Source: a virus. From it: a DNA stretch of 41,264 bases. Below, piece by piece: positions 24,376 through 32,521 of this stretch. The notes under the pieces are model-generated. The model made no database searches. It was given only the letters and a program-made list of their open reading frames with translations, and had not been told where the DNA came from. Made by a program: the position numbers and the translations under genes. The stretch lies in the IMG/VR virus record IMGVR_UViG_3300042309_000692, positions 1 to 41,264 of that record. The stretch is one strand, 5' to 3'. Position 1 is the first letter of the stretch. Every line of letters begins with the position of its first letter.

Positions 24376-25662
24376 TCAGGCGGTGCGAAGCGGGGCGATG
24401 ATGCCGTGACGCTGGCGGCTGTTGCAGAACAGGTTCCACCAGCAGTCAACGGGCTGCACCCACGTGAACGGCTGATTGGGGTGACGCATCACGTCGTGCT
24501 TCTTCATGTACCGAGTCGTGTGGTACACGGGCGTGAGGTACGTGCCGTTCACGAAGTAGAAGCGGGGACCCTTGTCGATGGTCGTACCGCCGAACTCCGT
24601 GCCAGCAGCAGTGGTGACGAGCGTCGCACCGTCGCGACCAGCCTCGTCATCAGCCACCGAAGCGTTACCGATCGGGTAGATCGCAGCGTTATCAAGATTC
24701 GCGCAGTACTCGACCGGGATGCCCGAGAACGTCGGGGTGTTGTATGCGCTGTCCTGCGCGCTGACCAGCATGTCGTTCGATGCACGCAGAGCACGCTTAT
24801 AGAGGTTGACGCCCGACTTGGACGACAGAATCATCTGCCGCTGGTAGTTCGTCTCCTCAAAGTACTGACGCTGCGTCAGCGGGGCGCTGAACTTGCACTT
24901 GAAGAACATGTCGTCGAACGCGCCGAAGAAACTGTACACCTCGCGGGCGATCGAGTTGGCATTGTGGTTGGTGTATGCACCAGCCGCCTTGACAACCGAA
25001 GCGCCGTTGTAGGTCGGAGTAGCCGCATACGTCGCGGTCGTGTTGTAGAACGCGATCTGGTTGGACCACCGCTCATCGACCGTCGGGTCGATTCCGAGCA
25101 CGGAAGTCCAGCCAGTGGGACGGCCACCGCGCTCTCCGAGCGTGGTGACGGAGTTCACGTTTTCGGTGATGAACACGGGGAGCGAGAACGGCTCCTTGCC
25201 GTTCGTGCCTTCCATGTTGGCCGAATTCGCAACAGGGCTCTGCCACAGGTCGTCTTCCATGCCGTTCAGCATGGAGGTCCACATGCGCATTTCCTTGATG
25301 CGCTTGAGGCGCTTGTACACCACCTTGGCATCGCCGTCGTTCAGTTCGACTTCCTGATCGGTCCACGACATGTAATCCATGCTGAAGCGCCACGGGGCGG
25401 TCAGCGTGTCGGTGACCTGCGGATTCGACCACGTGAACGTGTCGTTCGGCTGGTACTTCTGGTAGGTGCTGCTATCGGTGAAGACGATCACGTCCTTGAT
25501 GGACGTGCCGCCCTGAACCAGCGTCTCGCTGGCCTTCTCCTTGAGCATGCGGGAAAGGACGTAGTTGTTCTTGACCGCCTCGTTGATGACGGCCTCTGCG
25601 GACTTCAGGTATGCAGGGCCAGTGCTCTGCATGAAGTCATTGAACTGGGTAATCGAAGGCAT
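24376..25662 (-). CDS. Major capsid protein
   Basis: This 428-residue protein lies directly downstream of the scaffold gene. Its start (FNDFMQSTGPAYLKSAEAVINEAVKNN), a long helical segment after about residue 105 (VYKRLKRIKEMRMWTSMLNGMEDDLW is split by the spine helix), a beta-rich domain and an aromatic-rich C-terminus (KHDVMRHPNQPFTW) are like HK97-fold capsid proteins of podovirus-type phages. It forms the icosahedral shell. No protease gene is seen nearby, and no obvious N-terminal delta domain, so maturation is probably scaffold-driven. Confidence 0.85.
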   Translation of the reverse strand: MPSITQFNDFMQSTGPAYLKSAEAVINEAVKNNYVLSRMLKEKASETLVQGGTSIKDVIVFTDSSTYQKYQPNDTFTWSNPQVTDTLTAPWRFSMDYMSWTDQEVELNDGDAKVVYKRLKRIKEMRMWTSMLNGMEDDLWQSPVANSANMEGTNGKEPFSLPVFITENVNSVTTLGERGGRPTGWTSVLGIDPTVDERWSNQIAFYNTTATYAATPTYNGASVVKAAGAYTNHNANSIAREVYSFFGAFDDMFFKCKFSAPLTQRQYFEETNYQRQMILSSKSGVNLYKRALRASNDMLVSAQDSAYNTPTFSGIPVEYCANLDNAAIYPIGNASVADDEAGRDGATLVTTAAGTEFGGTTIDKGPRFYFVNGTYLTPVYHTTRYMKKHDVMRHPNQPFTWVQPVDCWWNLFCNSRQRHGIIAPLRTA

Positions 25663-25672
25663 GGTGCCTCAC

Positions 25673-26569
25673 TCACTTTCTGTTGCCGGAAAACCGGATG
25701 ACTCCGGAACCGGATAGGATCTGATCAAGGATCGTGTCGTCTTCGTCGCGTTCTGCGGGCTTGACCGGAGCCGGGTTCCCCTTGGTGGGAGCCGATGGCT
25801 GGGCAGCACGGATGTTGGCGACGATTGACTGCTTCGATCCAACAATGGCCTCGTAGGCAGCGGACGCGAGTGCATCGACGTTCGCATAGCCACCGGGCTT
25901 GGCAGAACCAAGTTCCGACATCTTCGCCAGCACCATGTCCCATGCCGGGGACTTTGCCCCGTATTGGACGCGGAGTGACGCGTCGGCTGCTCGGGCCTGC
26001 GCCAGCAGCAACTGCTCCTGCATTTGCTGCTGCTGTGACACAAAGGCGGCACGCACTGGCGCGACGAGGTCTTCGCCGTACACCTGTGCCATCTGCGCAA
26101 ACGGATCCGCAGTAGGGGTTTCTGCCTTCGCTGGCGTGTTGTCCGGCGTTGGCGCTCCTTGCTTTCCGGCTGCAATGACCGCTTCCATGTCCTTCAATCG
26201 ACCTCCGTACGAGTCAACGTCCTTCTGGCGCTTCGCCGCCGCATCCGCCCATCGCTGGAGCGTTTCGGGAGAAGTGCTGGCAATGACCTCGTCGGGTACG
26301 CCGTCCCTCTTCAGGACCTTGGCGACCGCTTCATGGTCGAAGGCGGGAACCTCCGGCTTGGTTTCCGCAGCGACCGGGGCCGAAGCCTCGACAGGCTGGG
26401 GATCTTCTGCCGCAAGTTCATCGAGCAGTTTCTGCAAGACAATGTCGTCCTCATCCAGTGGTTCAGCCGCAACGGCCTCATTGGATGGCGAAGTGCCCTG
26501 CTTGACCTGCTCCTCCGCCCCGCTGGACGGAGTCTCGGCCTGCACGATGGGTTCAGCGGTGCTGTCCAT
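25673..26569 (-). CDS. Capsid scaffolding protein
   Basis: This 298-residue protein is acidic and highly helical, with a Glu/Ala/Pro/Gln-rich disordered N-terminus (1-70), a central region and a predicted helix with a run of glutamines (FVSQQQQMQEQLLLAQARA, about 176-194). It ends in a short basic tail (SGNRK). Composition, length and its place immediately before the major capsid gene (10-base gap) are diagnostic of scaffolding proteins, which guide procapsid assembly and leave before DNA packaging. No protease motif was found. Confidence 0.8.
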   Translation of the reverse strand: MDSTAEPIVQAETPSSGAEEQVKQGTSPSNEAVAAEPLDEDDIVLQKLLDELAAEDPQPVEASAPVAAETKPEVPAFDHEAVAKVLKRDGVPDEVIASTSPETLQRWADAAAKRQKDVDSYGGRLKDMEAVIAAGKQGAPTPDNTPAKAETPTADPFAQMAQVYGEDLVAPVRAAFVSQQQQMQEQLLLAQARAADASLRVQYGAKSPAWDMVLAKMSELGSAKPGGYANVDALASAAYEAIVGSKQSIVANIRAAQPSAPTKGNPAPVKPAERDEDDTILDQILSGSGVIRFSGNRK

Positions 26570-26571
26570 GT

Positions 26572-26874
26572 TCAGTCCTCTGCTCGGATGTAGCCATGAC
26601 GAGCCGCAACATTGCGCTCTTCACGGCGACTTGAAATGATCGGGTTGCCAGCAGCATCGCACGTCACGCCCGGAAGATTCTTCGGAAGTGCATGGCTGAC
26701 ATAGGGATACGTGCTGGTGGTGAAGTTCGGGCTGACCTGCGTGGCGCTTGCGATTCGCGTCACAGGCCCGAACATCGGGTGTTCGTAGATGGCACCAATC
26801 GTCGGTGCTTCGCTCATGGCGAACACGCACTCGATGATCTGGCCTTCTGCTGTCTGAAATTCGTATGCTGGCAT
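26572..26874 (-). CDS. Small FmdB-like protein lacking zinc cysteines
   Basis: In this 100-residue protein the start MPAYEFQTAEGQIIE parallels FmdB-type zinc-ribbon proteins (MPxYEYxCxxCG), but the cysteines are replaced. Later segments (VTRIASATQVSPNF) are strand-like and the C-terminus is basic (SSRREERNVAARHGY). Similar small genes sit between portal and scaffold in other phages. The start overlaps the portal stop (TAATG). Possibly a minor head protein or regulator; function unknown. Confidence 0.6.
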   Translation of the reverse strand: MPAYEFQTAEGQIIECVFAMSEAPTIGAIYEHPMFGPVTRIASATQVSPNFTTSTYPYVSHALPKNLPGVTCDAAGNPIISSRREERNVAARHGYIRAED

Positions 26875-28643
26875 TACATTCGCTCACGCGCTCCAGCAAT
26901 CGCCGCCTGCGCTGCGGGCGGAACTGCGGGTGCTTCACCAGTAGGAGAAGGGGCCGCGCCAGTTTGCGCAACACCCCCCTGCGCCGGATTTTGCGGAGCC
27001 TGCATGGCCTGCCGCATCTGGCGCAACTGCCCCTCATCAATGAACTCGGCCATCTGGGGCACGTTCTGGGCGTCGCCAAGGAACCCAAGCAGGTCCTTCC
27101 ACTTGACCCACGGCATCATCGGCATGGCCTGCGCCGCCTGCGTCACGACTTGGAACGTCTCCACCGCCCGGCGCGACGCCAGCATCTCGCTGGTCCGCTC
27201 CATGCTGTAGGCATCCACGTCGATCTGCATGTCCTCCCATGCCCCAACTTTCAGTCCGCCTTGAAACACGGGGTCCGTGATCCCCATGGCGGCAGTGTCT
27301 TCCCCGCCGACCGGGAGGACGATTCGGTTGTCATGGAACATGTACCACGCCACGTTGCGCAGCATGAGGTCCATGGAATCCTGAAATGCCCGTTTCAGGT
27401 GGGCAATACGCATGGTGCTGGCGGATTCAGCCACCGCCACCTCCGTCGCACTTGCCGATCCGGCGATGTTGCCGCGCATGGCGTCCGACATGCCAAGCGC
27501 ACGGTCGAGCCGCTCCTTGGCGGTCTCCACCGACTGGATGTGCTGGTTCGTGCTTCCGCCGATCTCGACGGGCTGAAGGCTACGAGCGTCAAGTCCAGCC
27601 TCCGCAAAGACATACATGTCCGGCGCGTTGACCACATCCTGTAGGAACTTCGGGTTCTTGGCATCCCCGACCAGCATGCGCTTGTACCGCTTCTGGTTCT
27701 CCTGCTGGCTCTTGGCCATGTCGTTGCAGTACTCGATCTGGTTCCGACAGGCCACGATCGGGGACAGCGGATAGGGATCGTTCGGGACCGTGAACGCACC
27801 AAAGATCGTGTACGGGCCCGTCGGTGGGCCATAATACGGGAGCGGCTTGCGAATCATCTCGCACTGGCAGTCGTTGGAACTGCTCTGGTACTTCGCGACC
27901 GTGTAGATCGTGCCGTTCACAAGCGCCTGATCTGTCACCTCGTCCAGCAGTTCAGCCGCCATCGGGTCCAGTTCTGGCACCCAAATCTCATAGATGGCGA
28001 GTTCGTACCGCTCTGGGATGTCGCGATTGTCGCGCAGTTCGTCCACCCCGTTGTTCGTGGCCAGCATCTCGATGACTTCCTTGTTCCACGTCTCGTCCGA
28101 TTCGGCGCGACGCAGCAGGTCATCCTTGTCACCGATCCAGACATGGCCCATGAAGCGGGCCTCTTCCCAGTGCATGGCCGCAGGATCGAGGATAAACCTC
28201 GCAGGATCAATGCGATAGATGCGCGGAAGGTAGGGTCCGTCGGCATCCCACTTTCGTTCCGAGCCCTTGGGCTCGTTCACAACCAGCCCGATCCCCCAGC
28301 CAAGCAGCATGTCCGTCCCGATGCGCTCGATGGTGGAACGCAGGCGCGTCATCTTGGACCACCGATTCAGCGCCGCCTTCATCGCAACGCACGCCGTGCG
28401 CTGGACTTCCGGGCGGGCGCTCGTCACGCGGACCTTGGGGTTGTCATGCACGATGCGTGGAAGCACCATGCTCACATAGGCATGCACCGCGTTCTCGGGG
28501 TGATCCGTGCCATATCCATCGCGGTACCCCTGCCCAGTGAACCACTCACGCAGTTCCTTTGGGGTGGCAAGGTGCTGATCGCGGAACCACTCGGCGCGAT
28601 CGATCTCGTCGCGAATTCGGGAGATGCTGGAAAAGTCAAGCAC
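26874..28643 (-). CDS. Portal protein
   Basis: This 589-residue protein forms the dodecameric ring at the packaging vertex. Recognisable portal features are the helical N-terminus (REWFTGQGY...), wing strands with RIYRIDPARFILDPAA and FMGHVWIGD, the stem-adjacent stretch PLSPIVACRNQIEYCNDMAKSQ, the pattern SVETAKERLDRALGMSD, and a Gln/Ala/Pro-rich C-terminus (about 550-589). Gene order terL, small genes, portal, scaffold, capsid agrees. Start is a GTG at 28641-28643, overlapping the previous stop by 8 bases. Confidence 0.88.
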   Translation of the reverse strand: MLDFSSISRIRDEIDRAEWFRDQHLATPKELREWFTGQGYRDGYGTDHPENAVHAYVSMVLPRIVHDNPKVRVTSARPEVQRTACVAMKAALNRWSKMTRLRSTIERIGTDMLLGWGIGLVVNEPKGSERKWDADGPYLPRIYRIDPARFILDPAAMHWEEARFMGHVWIGDKDDLLRRAESDETWNKEVIEMLATNNGVDELRDNRDIPERYELAIYEIWVPELDPMAAELLDEVTDQALVNGTIYTVAKYQSSSNDCQCEMIRKPLPYYGPPTGPYTIFGAFTVPNDPYPLSPIVACRNQIEYCNDMAKSQQENQKRYKRMLVGDAKNPKFLQDVVNAPDMYVFAEAGLDARSLQPVEIGGSTNQHIQSVETAKERLDRALGMSDAMRGNIAGSASATEVAVAESASTMRIAHLKRAFQDSMDLMLRNVAWYMFHDNRIVLPVGGEDTAAMGITDPVFQGGLKVGAWEDMQIDVDAYSMERTSEMLASRRAVETFQVVTQAAQAMPMMPWVKWKDLLGFLGDAQNVPQMAEFIDEGQLRQMRQAMQAPQNPAQGGVAQTGAAPSPTGEAPAVPPAAQAAIAGARERM

Positions 28644-28932
28644 TGGTCTTCACCGCCTTGTTCTTCCGGATGAGATCACTGGTGGCGGTCAGCGCCATGA
28701 CGCGGGCTTCAAGCGCCGCAACGCGTGCCATCAACGGCAACGTGGCCTGCGGTTCGGTCGCGGGCTCCGACTTCCCCTGCAACTGGCGCATGACCTTCTC
28801 GCCCTCGACAGGATCGAGTTCGATCTTGACATTCCCGTGCAGCGTGACCCGGACACGACCACCCAGATCATCGATCTGGTCAATCGAATCGACGGGATAC
28901 CACGACGACCGAATCCGCAGGAACCCGTTCAC
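28636..28932 (-). CDS. Small unknown protein, 98 residues
   Basis: The GTG start (28930-28932) lies within the GTGA overlap with the previous stop. The N-terminal half is strand-rich and looks like a small beta domain (LGGRVRVTLHGNVKIELDP). The C-terminal half is a helix with heptad spacing (LMARVAALEARVMAL). The family is not recognised. It is one of five mini-genes between terL and portal, all with overlapping or abutting starts. An ORF extending further upstream in this frame (to 29565) covers the neighbouring mini-genes and is not the true start. Confidence 0.65.
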   Translation of the reverse strand: MNGFLRIRSSWYPVDSIDQIDDLGGRVRVTLHGNVKIELDPVEGEKVMRQLQGKSEPATEPQATLPLMARVAALEARVMALTATSDLIRKNKAVKTSA

Positions 28933-29039
28933 TTGCCCCGCGCCTTCTTCATGGGCATTCCCATCTTCTTGGCGGCTACCTTGGCATCCATCTTGCCCTT
29001 GGCGGTGTACGGGAACTTCTTCTTTCCGACCTTCGGCAT
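28929..29039 (-). CDS. 36-residue basic mini-protein
   Basis: The start MPKVGKKKFPYTAKGK and the Lys-rich remainder (VAAKKMGMPMKKARGK) match the very short basic proteins often found beside terminase or portal genes of podoviruses. It overlaps both neighbours (TGATG upstream, GTGA downstream), so it is translated by coupling. Probably binds nucleic acid or a virion surface; function unknown. It is too short for automatic gene calls, but start/stop coupling and composition support it. Confidence 0.65.
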   Translation of the reverse strand: MPKVGKKKFPYTAKGKMDAKVAAKKMGMPMKKARGK

Positions 29040-29170
29040 CACTTGCTCTTCTTCCAGCCGCGCTGCATGGCGGCATATGACTTCGCGCTGACAGTGCTGG
29101 CAGACTTGGGGCGCGAGATCCCAAGTTTGCGACGCTTGTTGATGTTTCCGACCAGCGAGTTCTTGGCCAT
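29039..29170 (-). CDS. 43-residue basic mini-protein
   Basis: The sequence MAKNSLVGNINKRRKLGISR is followed by a Ser/Ala/Lys-rich stretch and ends WKKSK. A protein of this kind, with a basic N-terminal block and a short helix, recurs near terminase genes in phages. Its stop shares a base with the next ATG (TGATG). ATG at 29170 was chosen over the longer reading because only this one fits the tight coupling. Function unknown. Confidence 0.65.
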   Translation of the reverse strand: MAKNSLVGNINKRRKLGISRPKSASTVSAKSYAAMQRGWKKSK

Positions 29171-29171
29171 G

Positions 29172-29405
29172 TCAGCACCCCCACCTGCGGCGCGCAGCCT
29201 TGCCACGCTCGCCAGTCCATGATCGGCTGCGGGCGCAGAACGACTTGTGGCGCGGGTTGTCCTTGTCCGTCGTGGGAGCCTGCAACTTGCTCCCAGTCGC
29301 ACGGTTGTAACGCGCACGGCCCTTGGCCGTCAGGCCAGCGCCCTTGGACACAGGCAACTTCTCGCCACGGCCAACCGACAGGTTCGGGCCACGCTTCTTC
29401 GCCAT
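29172..29405 (-). CDS. DUF6321-like small basic protein, 77 residues
   Basis: The motif KGAGLTAKGRARYNRATGSKL followed by KSFCARS is the hallmark of the phage DUF6321-type proteins, which have an LTAKGRxxYNRxTGSxL core and a KSFCAR end. It starts at the ATG at 29403-29405, overlapping the previous stop by one base. Its molecular role is unknown; the family is usually encoded in structural or packaging modules. Confidence 0.7.
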   Translation of the reverse strand: MAKKRGPNLSVGRGEKLPVSKGAGLTAKGRARYNRATGSKLQAPTTDKDNPRHKSFCARSRSWTGERGKAARRRWGC

Positions 29406-29692
29406 CAGTCTGCTTCCTCGATGATCGGCAGGAACGACCAAATGGGGGTTCCCTCGCCCACATATGCACACACGATGTTGTGCTCCAAGTGCTCGACTGC
29501 GTCGTCGTGGTCCATGCCCTTGTCGTTGACCAAGACCTGAACCACCCGGTGCGTGTCGTAGACAACCCGCCACGCGCCCGTCTTCATGTCCCGCGTCAGG
29601 CCAATGACGGCATCGTCGAGACCGTCCGCAAAGACGATCTCCTCCTCGTTCTCGTCGGCCCAATGCCTGACCCTGTCAGCGTTTGCAATCAT
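29405..29692 (-). CDS. Conserved acidic phage protein of unknown function, 95 residues
   Basis: This acidic, compact protein has FADGLDDAVIGLTRDMKTG, VVYDTHRVVQVLV and the C-terminal VCAYVGEGTPIWSFLP. This arrangement (GxDDAxIG, then VYDxxxxxxxL, then VGExTPI) is familiar from many phages and some bacteria, where it is annotated only as hypothetical. It overlaps terL by 4 bases (ATGA). No enzymatic motif is evident. Confidence 0.75.
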   Translation of the reverse strand: MIANADRVRHWADENEEEIVFADGLDDAVIGLTRDMKTGAWRVVYDTHRVVQVLVNDKGMDHDDAVEHLEHNIVCAYVGEGTPIWSFLPIIEEAD

Positions 29693-31797
29693 CGAAATAC
29701 CTCCCAGTGTCGGAAGAGGTCGCCAGCCGTGCCCGGAGCGTACGACTCCTGCTCCCCGCCCGGAACAGGTGCATCATCCATGGCCATCCACGCCAAGGCA
29801 AGCGCAATCACCCTATCGCCATGGTTCTCACGCGCACCCGTGCTCTCGTCCCGAAGCCTGCCCGGGATCACCCGCCCATTCCCATCCAACACATACGCCA
29901 ACATCTCGTCCAACGTCCCCGTGCATGGGATCACCATCTCACCCTGCTGGACCGACCTCGACAGGTTTCCAAGCAACAGGCGCTTGCTCTGCTCGCTCGA
30001 CACCCAGCCAACCCGGTCAATGATCCCGTGCGTGGTCTTGCCCTCCTTGCGAGGCTTCCACACACGATGGAACCGCTGGGCCTCAAAGTCACGCTGCAAA
30101 CTCTGGCCGGGCCCGTTCACCTCCCACGCCACCACCGCCTCCCGATACCACCCACGACACACCTCCGCCACCTCCGCAGCCAAGTCCGCAGGCGTGATGT
30201 TGGCATCCACCATCATCGCCACCAACCGCTTGTCCGTCACGTCCAACACCGCCACCGCACTCGCGTGGTTCCCCGTCCCGTAGGCAGGGTCAATCCCCAC
30301 CGCATACGACGACACCACCGGGTCCTCGTCACCCCACAACCGCCACCGACCAGTCGGGCTGTCCACCCACTTCCCACGAATCCAGTTCGCCCGGCGTGGC
30401 TCCCGGCCAAACTCCCGCCGATGACTCGTAATCGTCACGCTCGGAAAGAACGCCGCGCCAGCACCCATCGCCTCCGCAAACACGTTCTGCGCCAAGTCCA
30501 CCTTGTCACGCTTGCGCAACTGGTCGGCAAGCCACGGCGTCCAGATGTAAGTGCTTCCAACAACCCCACTTATGCTGCCGTCAAAGTCAACCCGGGTCTC
30601 CGCCCCATGCGCCTTCTCCGGATGCTGGTAGTACAGCATCTCAACCAACTCCGGGTTCCCCGTCCCACGCGCCTCGCCAACCAACCTGTCATACCGCGTC
30701 CCATACCCAATCGGAGTGGAAACCGCGATGCGACAAGAGGTTGTGTCAGATGCCGACCGCCACGCAGCGTCGTCGTCCTCAAGCGCCGCGAACTCGTCAA
30801 ACAACACAAACGTGCGCCGACCACCACGGCCAATGTGCGCGCCACTCGCCTGACCCGCAATCGTCGCCCCACTCTGCGGATGACGCAACACCATGTGCTG
30901 CCGATACTGACCACCCTTGCGTAACTCCGGAACAGGACAGGGAAGCAACCACCCGGGCTGACTTGCCAATAAGTAATCCACCTTCCAGAACAGGCTGTCC
31001 GGGTCGCCCGTCCGGTCCACGTTGTCCTCCACGCGACTCACCAACAGACTCTGCCACCCATGGAACATCCACCCCCAGACCGCCAACCCCAACACCACCC
31101 ATGACGCACCCATGTCACGGCTCTTCCGAACCACCACGTCACGACCATCGCCCACGCACGTCCGCAACCGACGGATCGCCCCAATCTGCACAGGCCAAGG
31201 AATGAACGGTACGTCAGGAACCGCGACAGGCTTCTCGCGACCGTCAAGACCAACCTCCTTGACCCGGTACGTCCACGCCGTAAGTGCAAGCCACGCCGCA
31301 GGATCCGACTTGAACAAGGCGTGCAAATCCGCCCGCTCCGCTGGCGATGCGCCCGTCACCACAAACTCCCGTAGCCGCATCACATCAGCCAAGTCCGCAG
31401 GCCACGAAGGGAGGCATAGGGGATCCGTACTGGGGGAATAGGGGGCTCCGTGACGCAGACGGGGGTGGGACTCCGGCGGCGCGGCAGGCCCGGGGGATCC
31501 GGACGCAGGACCCCCCCGGGGGGAGGGGTCGGCCCCGGCGGGGGGGTGGGCGGGGGCTGGGGCTGGGCTGGCCTTGGCGGGTCGTGCCTTGGCGCGGGCG
31601 TAGCCCCGGTTCTGCATTCGCTTGCGCTTGACGGCGGCGCGGGTGGCGGCTGCTCGCTCTGCGGTGGTGGGTACCCCGCCGGGGTGGGCGGCTTGCCACG
31701 CTGCCCACGCCTCGCCGCCTGCGAGCCGTGCGGCCTTGCGCTTGGCCAGCCAACCTTTCGATGCGCCTCTCGGGCGTCCCCGCCCATCGTCAGCCAT
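29689..31797 (-). CDS. terL: Terminase large subunit (packaging ATPase/nuclease)
   Basis: The protein is 702 residues. Its variant Walker A is RKSRDMGASW (224-233), Walker B is VLFDEF (331-336) and motif III is STP (360-362). The RNase H-like nuclease has D503 (GIDPAYG), E559 (AWEVNGPG) and D661 (HGDRVIALAL). It powers DNA translocation into the procapsid and cuts the concatemer. The start ATG (31795-31797) has GGAG 7 bases upstream and overlaps terS by 8 bases. Residues 1-130 are unusual: an AT-hook-like GRGRPRG, a basic helix, then a Pro/Ala/Gly linker (about 72-120) encoded by long G/C runs. Confidence 0.92.
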   Translation of the reverse strand: MADDGRGRPRGASKGWLAKRKAARLAGGEAWAAWQAAHPGGVPTTAERAAATRAAVKRKRMQNRGYARAKARPAKASPAPAPAHPPAGADPSPRGGPASGSPGPAAPPESHPRLRHGAPYSPSTDPLCLPSWPADLADVMRLREFVVTGASPAERADLHALFKSDPAAWLALTAWTYRVKEVGLDGREKPVAVPDVPFIPWPVQIGAIRRLRTCVGDGRDVVVRKSRDMGASWVVLGLAVWGWMFHGWQSLLVSRVEDNVDRTGDPDSLFWKVDYLLASQPGWLLPCPVPELRKGGQYRQHMVLRHPQSGATIAGQASGAHIGRGGRRTFVLFDEFAALEDDDAAWRSASDTTSCRIAVSTPIGYGTRYDRLVGEARGTGNPELVEMLYYQHPEKAHGAETRVDFDGSISGVVGSTYIWTPWLADQLRKRDKVDLAQNVFAEAMGAGAAFFPSVTITSHRREFGREPRRANWIRGKWVDSPTGRWRLWGDEDPVVSSYAVGIDPAYGTGNHASAVAVLDVTDKRLVAMMVDANITPADLAAEVAEVCRGWYREAVVAWEVNGPGQSLQRDFEAQRFHRVWKPRKEGKTTHGIIDRVGWVSSEQSKRLLLGNLSRSVQQGEMVIPCTGTLDEMLAYVLDGNGRVIPGRLRDESTGARENHGDRVIALALAWMAMDDAPVPGGEQESYAPGTAGDLFRHWEVFR
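31540..31567 (+). other. Potential G-quadruplex in the terL N-terminal linker
   Basis: The plus (template) strand has consecutive G-runs of 7, 3, 5, 4 and 3 separated by one or two bases. This satisfies the G3+N1-7 rule with several alternatives. It codes, on the other strand, for the Pro/Ala linker of terL. A nearby C7G6 palindrome lies at 31511-31523. Confidence 0.5.
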
Positions 31798-32272
31798 CGC
31801 TCGGCTCCGGCAGGGCTGGCGGACTTTGCTGCTCGGCGCGAAGTCTCGCAGCCGCAGCGAACCTCTCCAGCATCTCCAGCGCCCTGCTGGCGTTGCCGTC
31901 CTCGACGCGCAGCCCGCCGGACACCTCGACCTTCTGCACACCGTCCCGGTACCGCCCGGGCTTCAAGCCCCGCAGCCGGAGCGCCAGCGCGTTCAACTGC
32001 ACCTGCGAGCCCGGCGAAGCGCCGGACGCAATGCCGTCCAGCGTCTCCTCATGCCGCTCGGCCACCACGCGCTCGGCGGTCGCTCGCGCCTGCGCGAAGG
32101 CCGGGTCCGCCTTCTCCCAGCCCACGGGAGTGCTTTCCGCCACGCCAGCAGCAGCGCAAGCGCCCCGCCAGCCTGCGCCATCAGCCCACGCTCGCAGCCA
32201 CGCTGCCTTGCGATCTCCAGACTTCGTGAAATTCTTCACGAACTCTTCCAGCCAGTCCGGTTCCTCGCTCAT
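31790..32272 (-). CDS. terS: Terminase small subunit
   Basis: This 160-residue protein sits directly upstream of, and overlaps, terL. The helix-turn-helix-like N-terminus (AWLRAWADGAGWRGACAAAG, then ESTPVGW) is followed by a long oligomerisation helix (FAQARATAERVVAERHEETL) and the segment NALALRLRGLKPGRYRD, a pattern common in small terminases (AL..RLRGLKP..YRD). It recognises the packaging site and recruits TerL. The start region contains the inverted repeat at 32223-32242. Confidence 0.8.
   Translation of the reverse strand: MSEEPDWLEEFVKNFTKSGDRKAAWLRAWADGAGWRGACAAAGVAESTPVGWEKADPAFAQARATAERVVAERHEETLDGIASGASPGSQVQLNALALRLRGLKPGRYRDGVQKVEVSGGLRVEDGNASRALEMLERFAAAARLRAEQQSPPALPEPSDG
32223..32242. 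promoter_or_regulatory. Inverted repeat at the terS start (operator-like)
   Basis: TTCGTGAA (32223-32230) and TTCACGAA (32235-32242) are perfect arms separated by 4 bases, within codons 11-17 of terS. A dyad of this size just inside the first gene of a block is a typical regulator site. It may pair functionally with the CGAAATTTCG palindrome at 32348-32357. Confidence 0.4.
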
Positions 32273-32347
32273 TCCCGCGCATTGTGCCGGGTCCTGCGCT
32301 CGCAGTCTCGCGCAACCCGTGTTTCCATAGGGCTTTCTGACAATCTG

Positions 32348-32357
32348 CGAAATTTCG
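32348..32357. promoter_or_regulatory. CGAAATTTCG palindrome in the divergent intergenic region
   Basis: This perfect 10-bp palindrome lies between the divergent terS gene and the rightward promoter (starts 22 bases upstream of its -35). Position suggests an operator controlling either direction. No convincing sigma-70 promoter for terS could be picked out on the minus strand of 32273-32571. Confidence 0.35.
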
Positions 32358-32378
32358 TGGATTTCGCTCCTTACCCTG

Positions 32379-32406
32379 TTGACTTCCTGTGGCCAGTCTG
32401 TACATT
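32379..32406 (+). promoter_or_regulatory. Rightward promoter 1 (TTGACT-16-TACATT)
   Basis: TTGACT (32379-32384), a 16-base spacer and TACATT (32401-32406). The whole stretch from CTG before the -35 through the -10 is nearly identical to rightward promoter 2 (34602-34629), including the string TCTG before the -10. Recurrence of this composite element before two separate rightward genes strongly supports it. The RNA leader to the first ATG (32572) is about 160 bases. Confidence 0.75.
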
Positions 32407-32438
32407 GTGTGTGTCGGTGATCTTTGGCAAGTGAAGAC

Positions 32439-32521
32439 GCGCTCCCCAGCAGGCCGAACGCCTGCGGACACAGGGAGTGCGAACCAACCAGCCGCCAGCC
32501 GGGGAAACCCGACTGCGCGGC
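32439..32521 (+). ncRNA. Structured 5' leader RNA (two nested stem-loops)
   Basis: Two composite hairpins lie between promoter 1 and the first gene. Helix A: 32439-32446 with 32473-32480 (8 bp, one G-U), enclosing GCAGGC-CGAAC-GCCTGC (32449-32465). Helix B: GCCGC (32491-32495) with GCGGC (32517-32521), enclosing CGGG-GAAA-CCCG (32500-32511), a GNRA tetraloop. No known riboswitch is recognised. It could be a regulatory leader, a protein-binding element or an RNA-stability structure. Folding is inferred from base pairing only. Confidence 0.45.

Noticed and set aside
24376-25701. Plus-strand ORF of 431 residues (24406-25701) opposite the capsid gene
   Set aside because: It is antisense to the major capsid gene, with composition typical of reverse-strand shadows (Arg/His/Val-rich) and no regulatory signals.
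28636-29565. A 309-residue protein from 29565 to 28636
   Set aside because: The N-terminal two thirds are low-complexity translations across several mini-genes in other frames with overlapping starts. The coupled 98-residue gene is the better interpretation.
29405-31797. terL starting at 31941 (750 residues)
   Set aside because: This start would overlap most of terS without a ribosome-binding site. The ATG at 31797 has GGAG 7 bases upstream and an 8-base overlap with terS.
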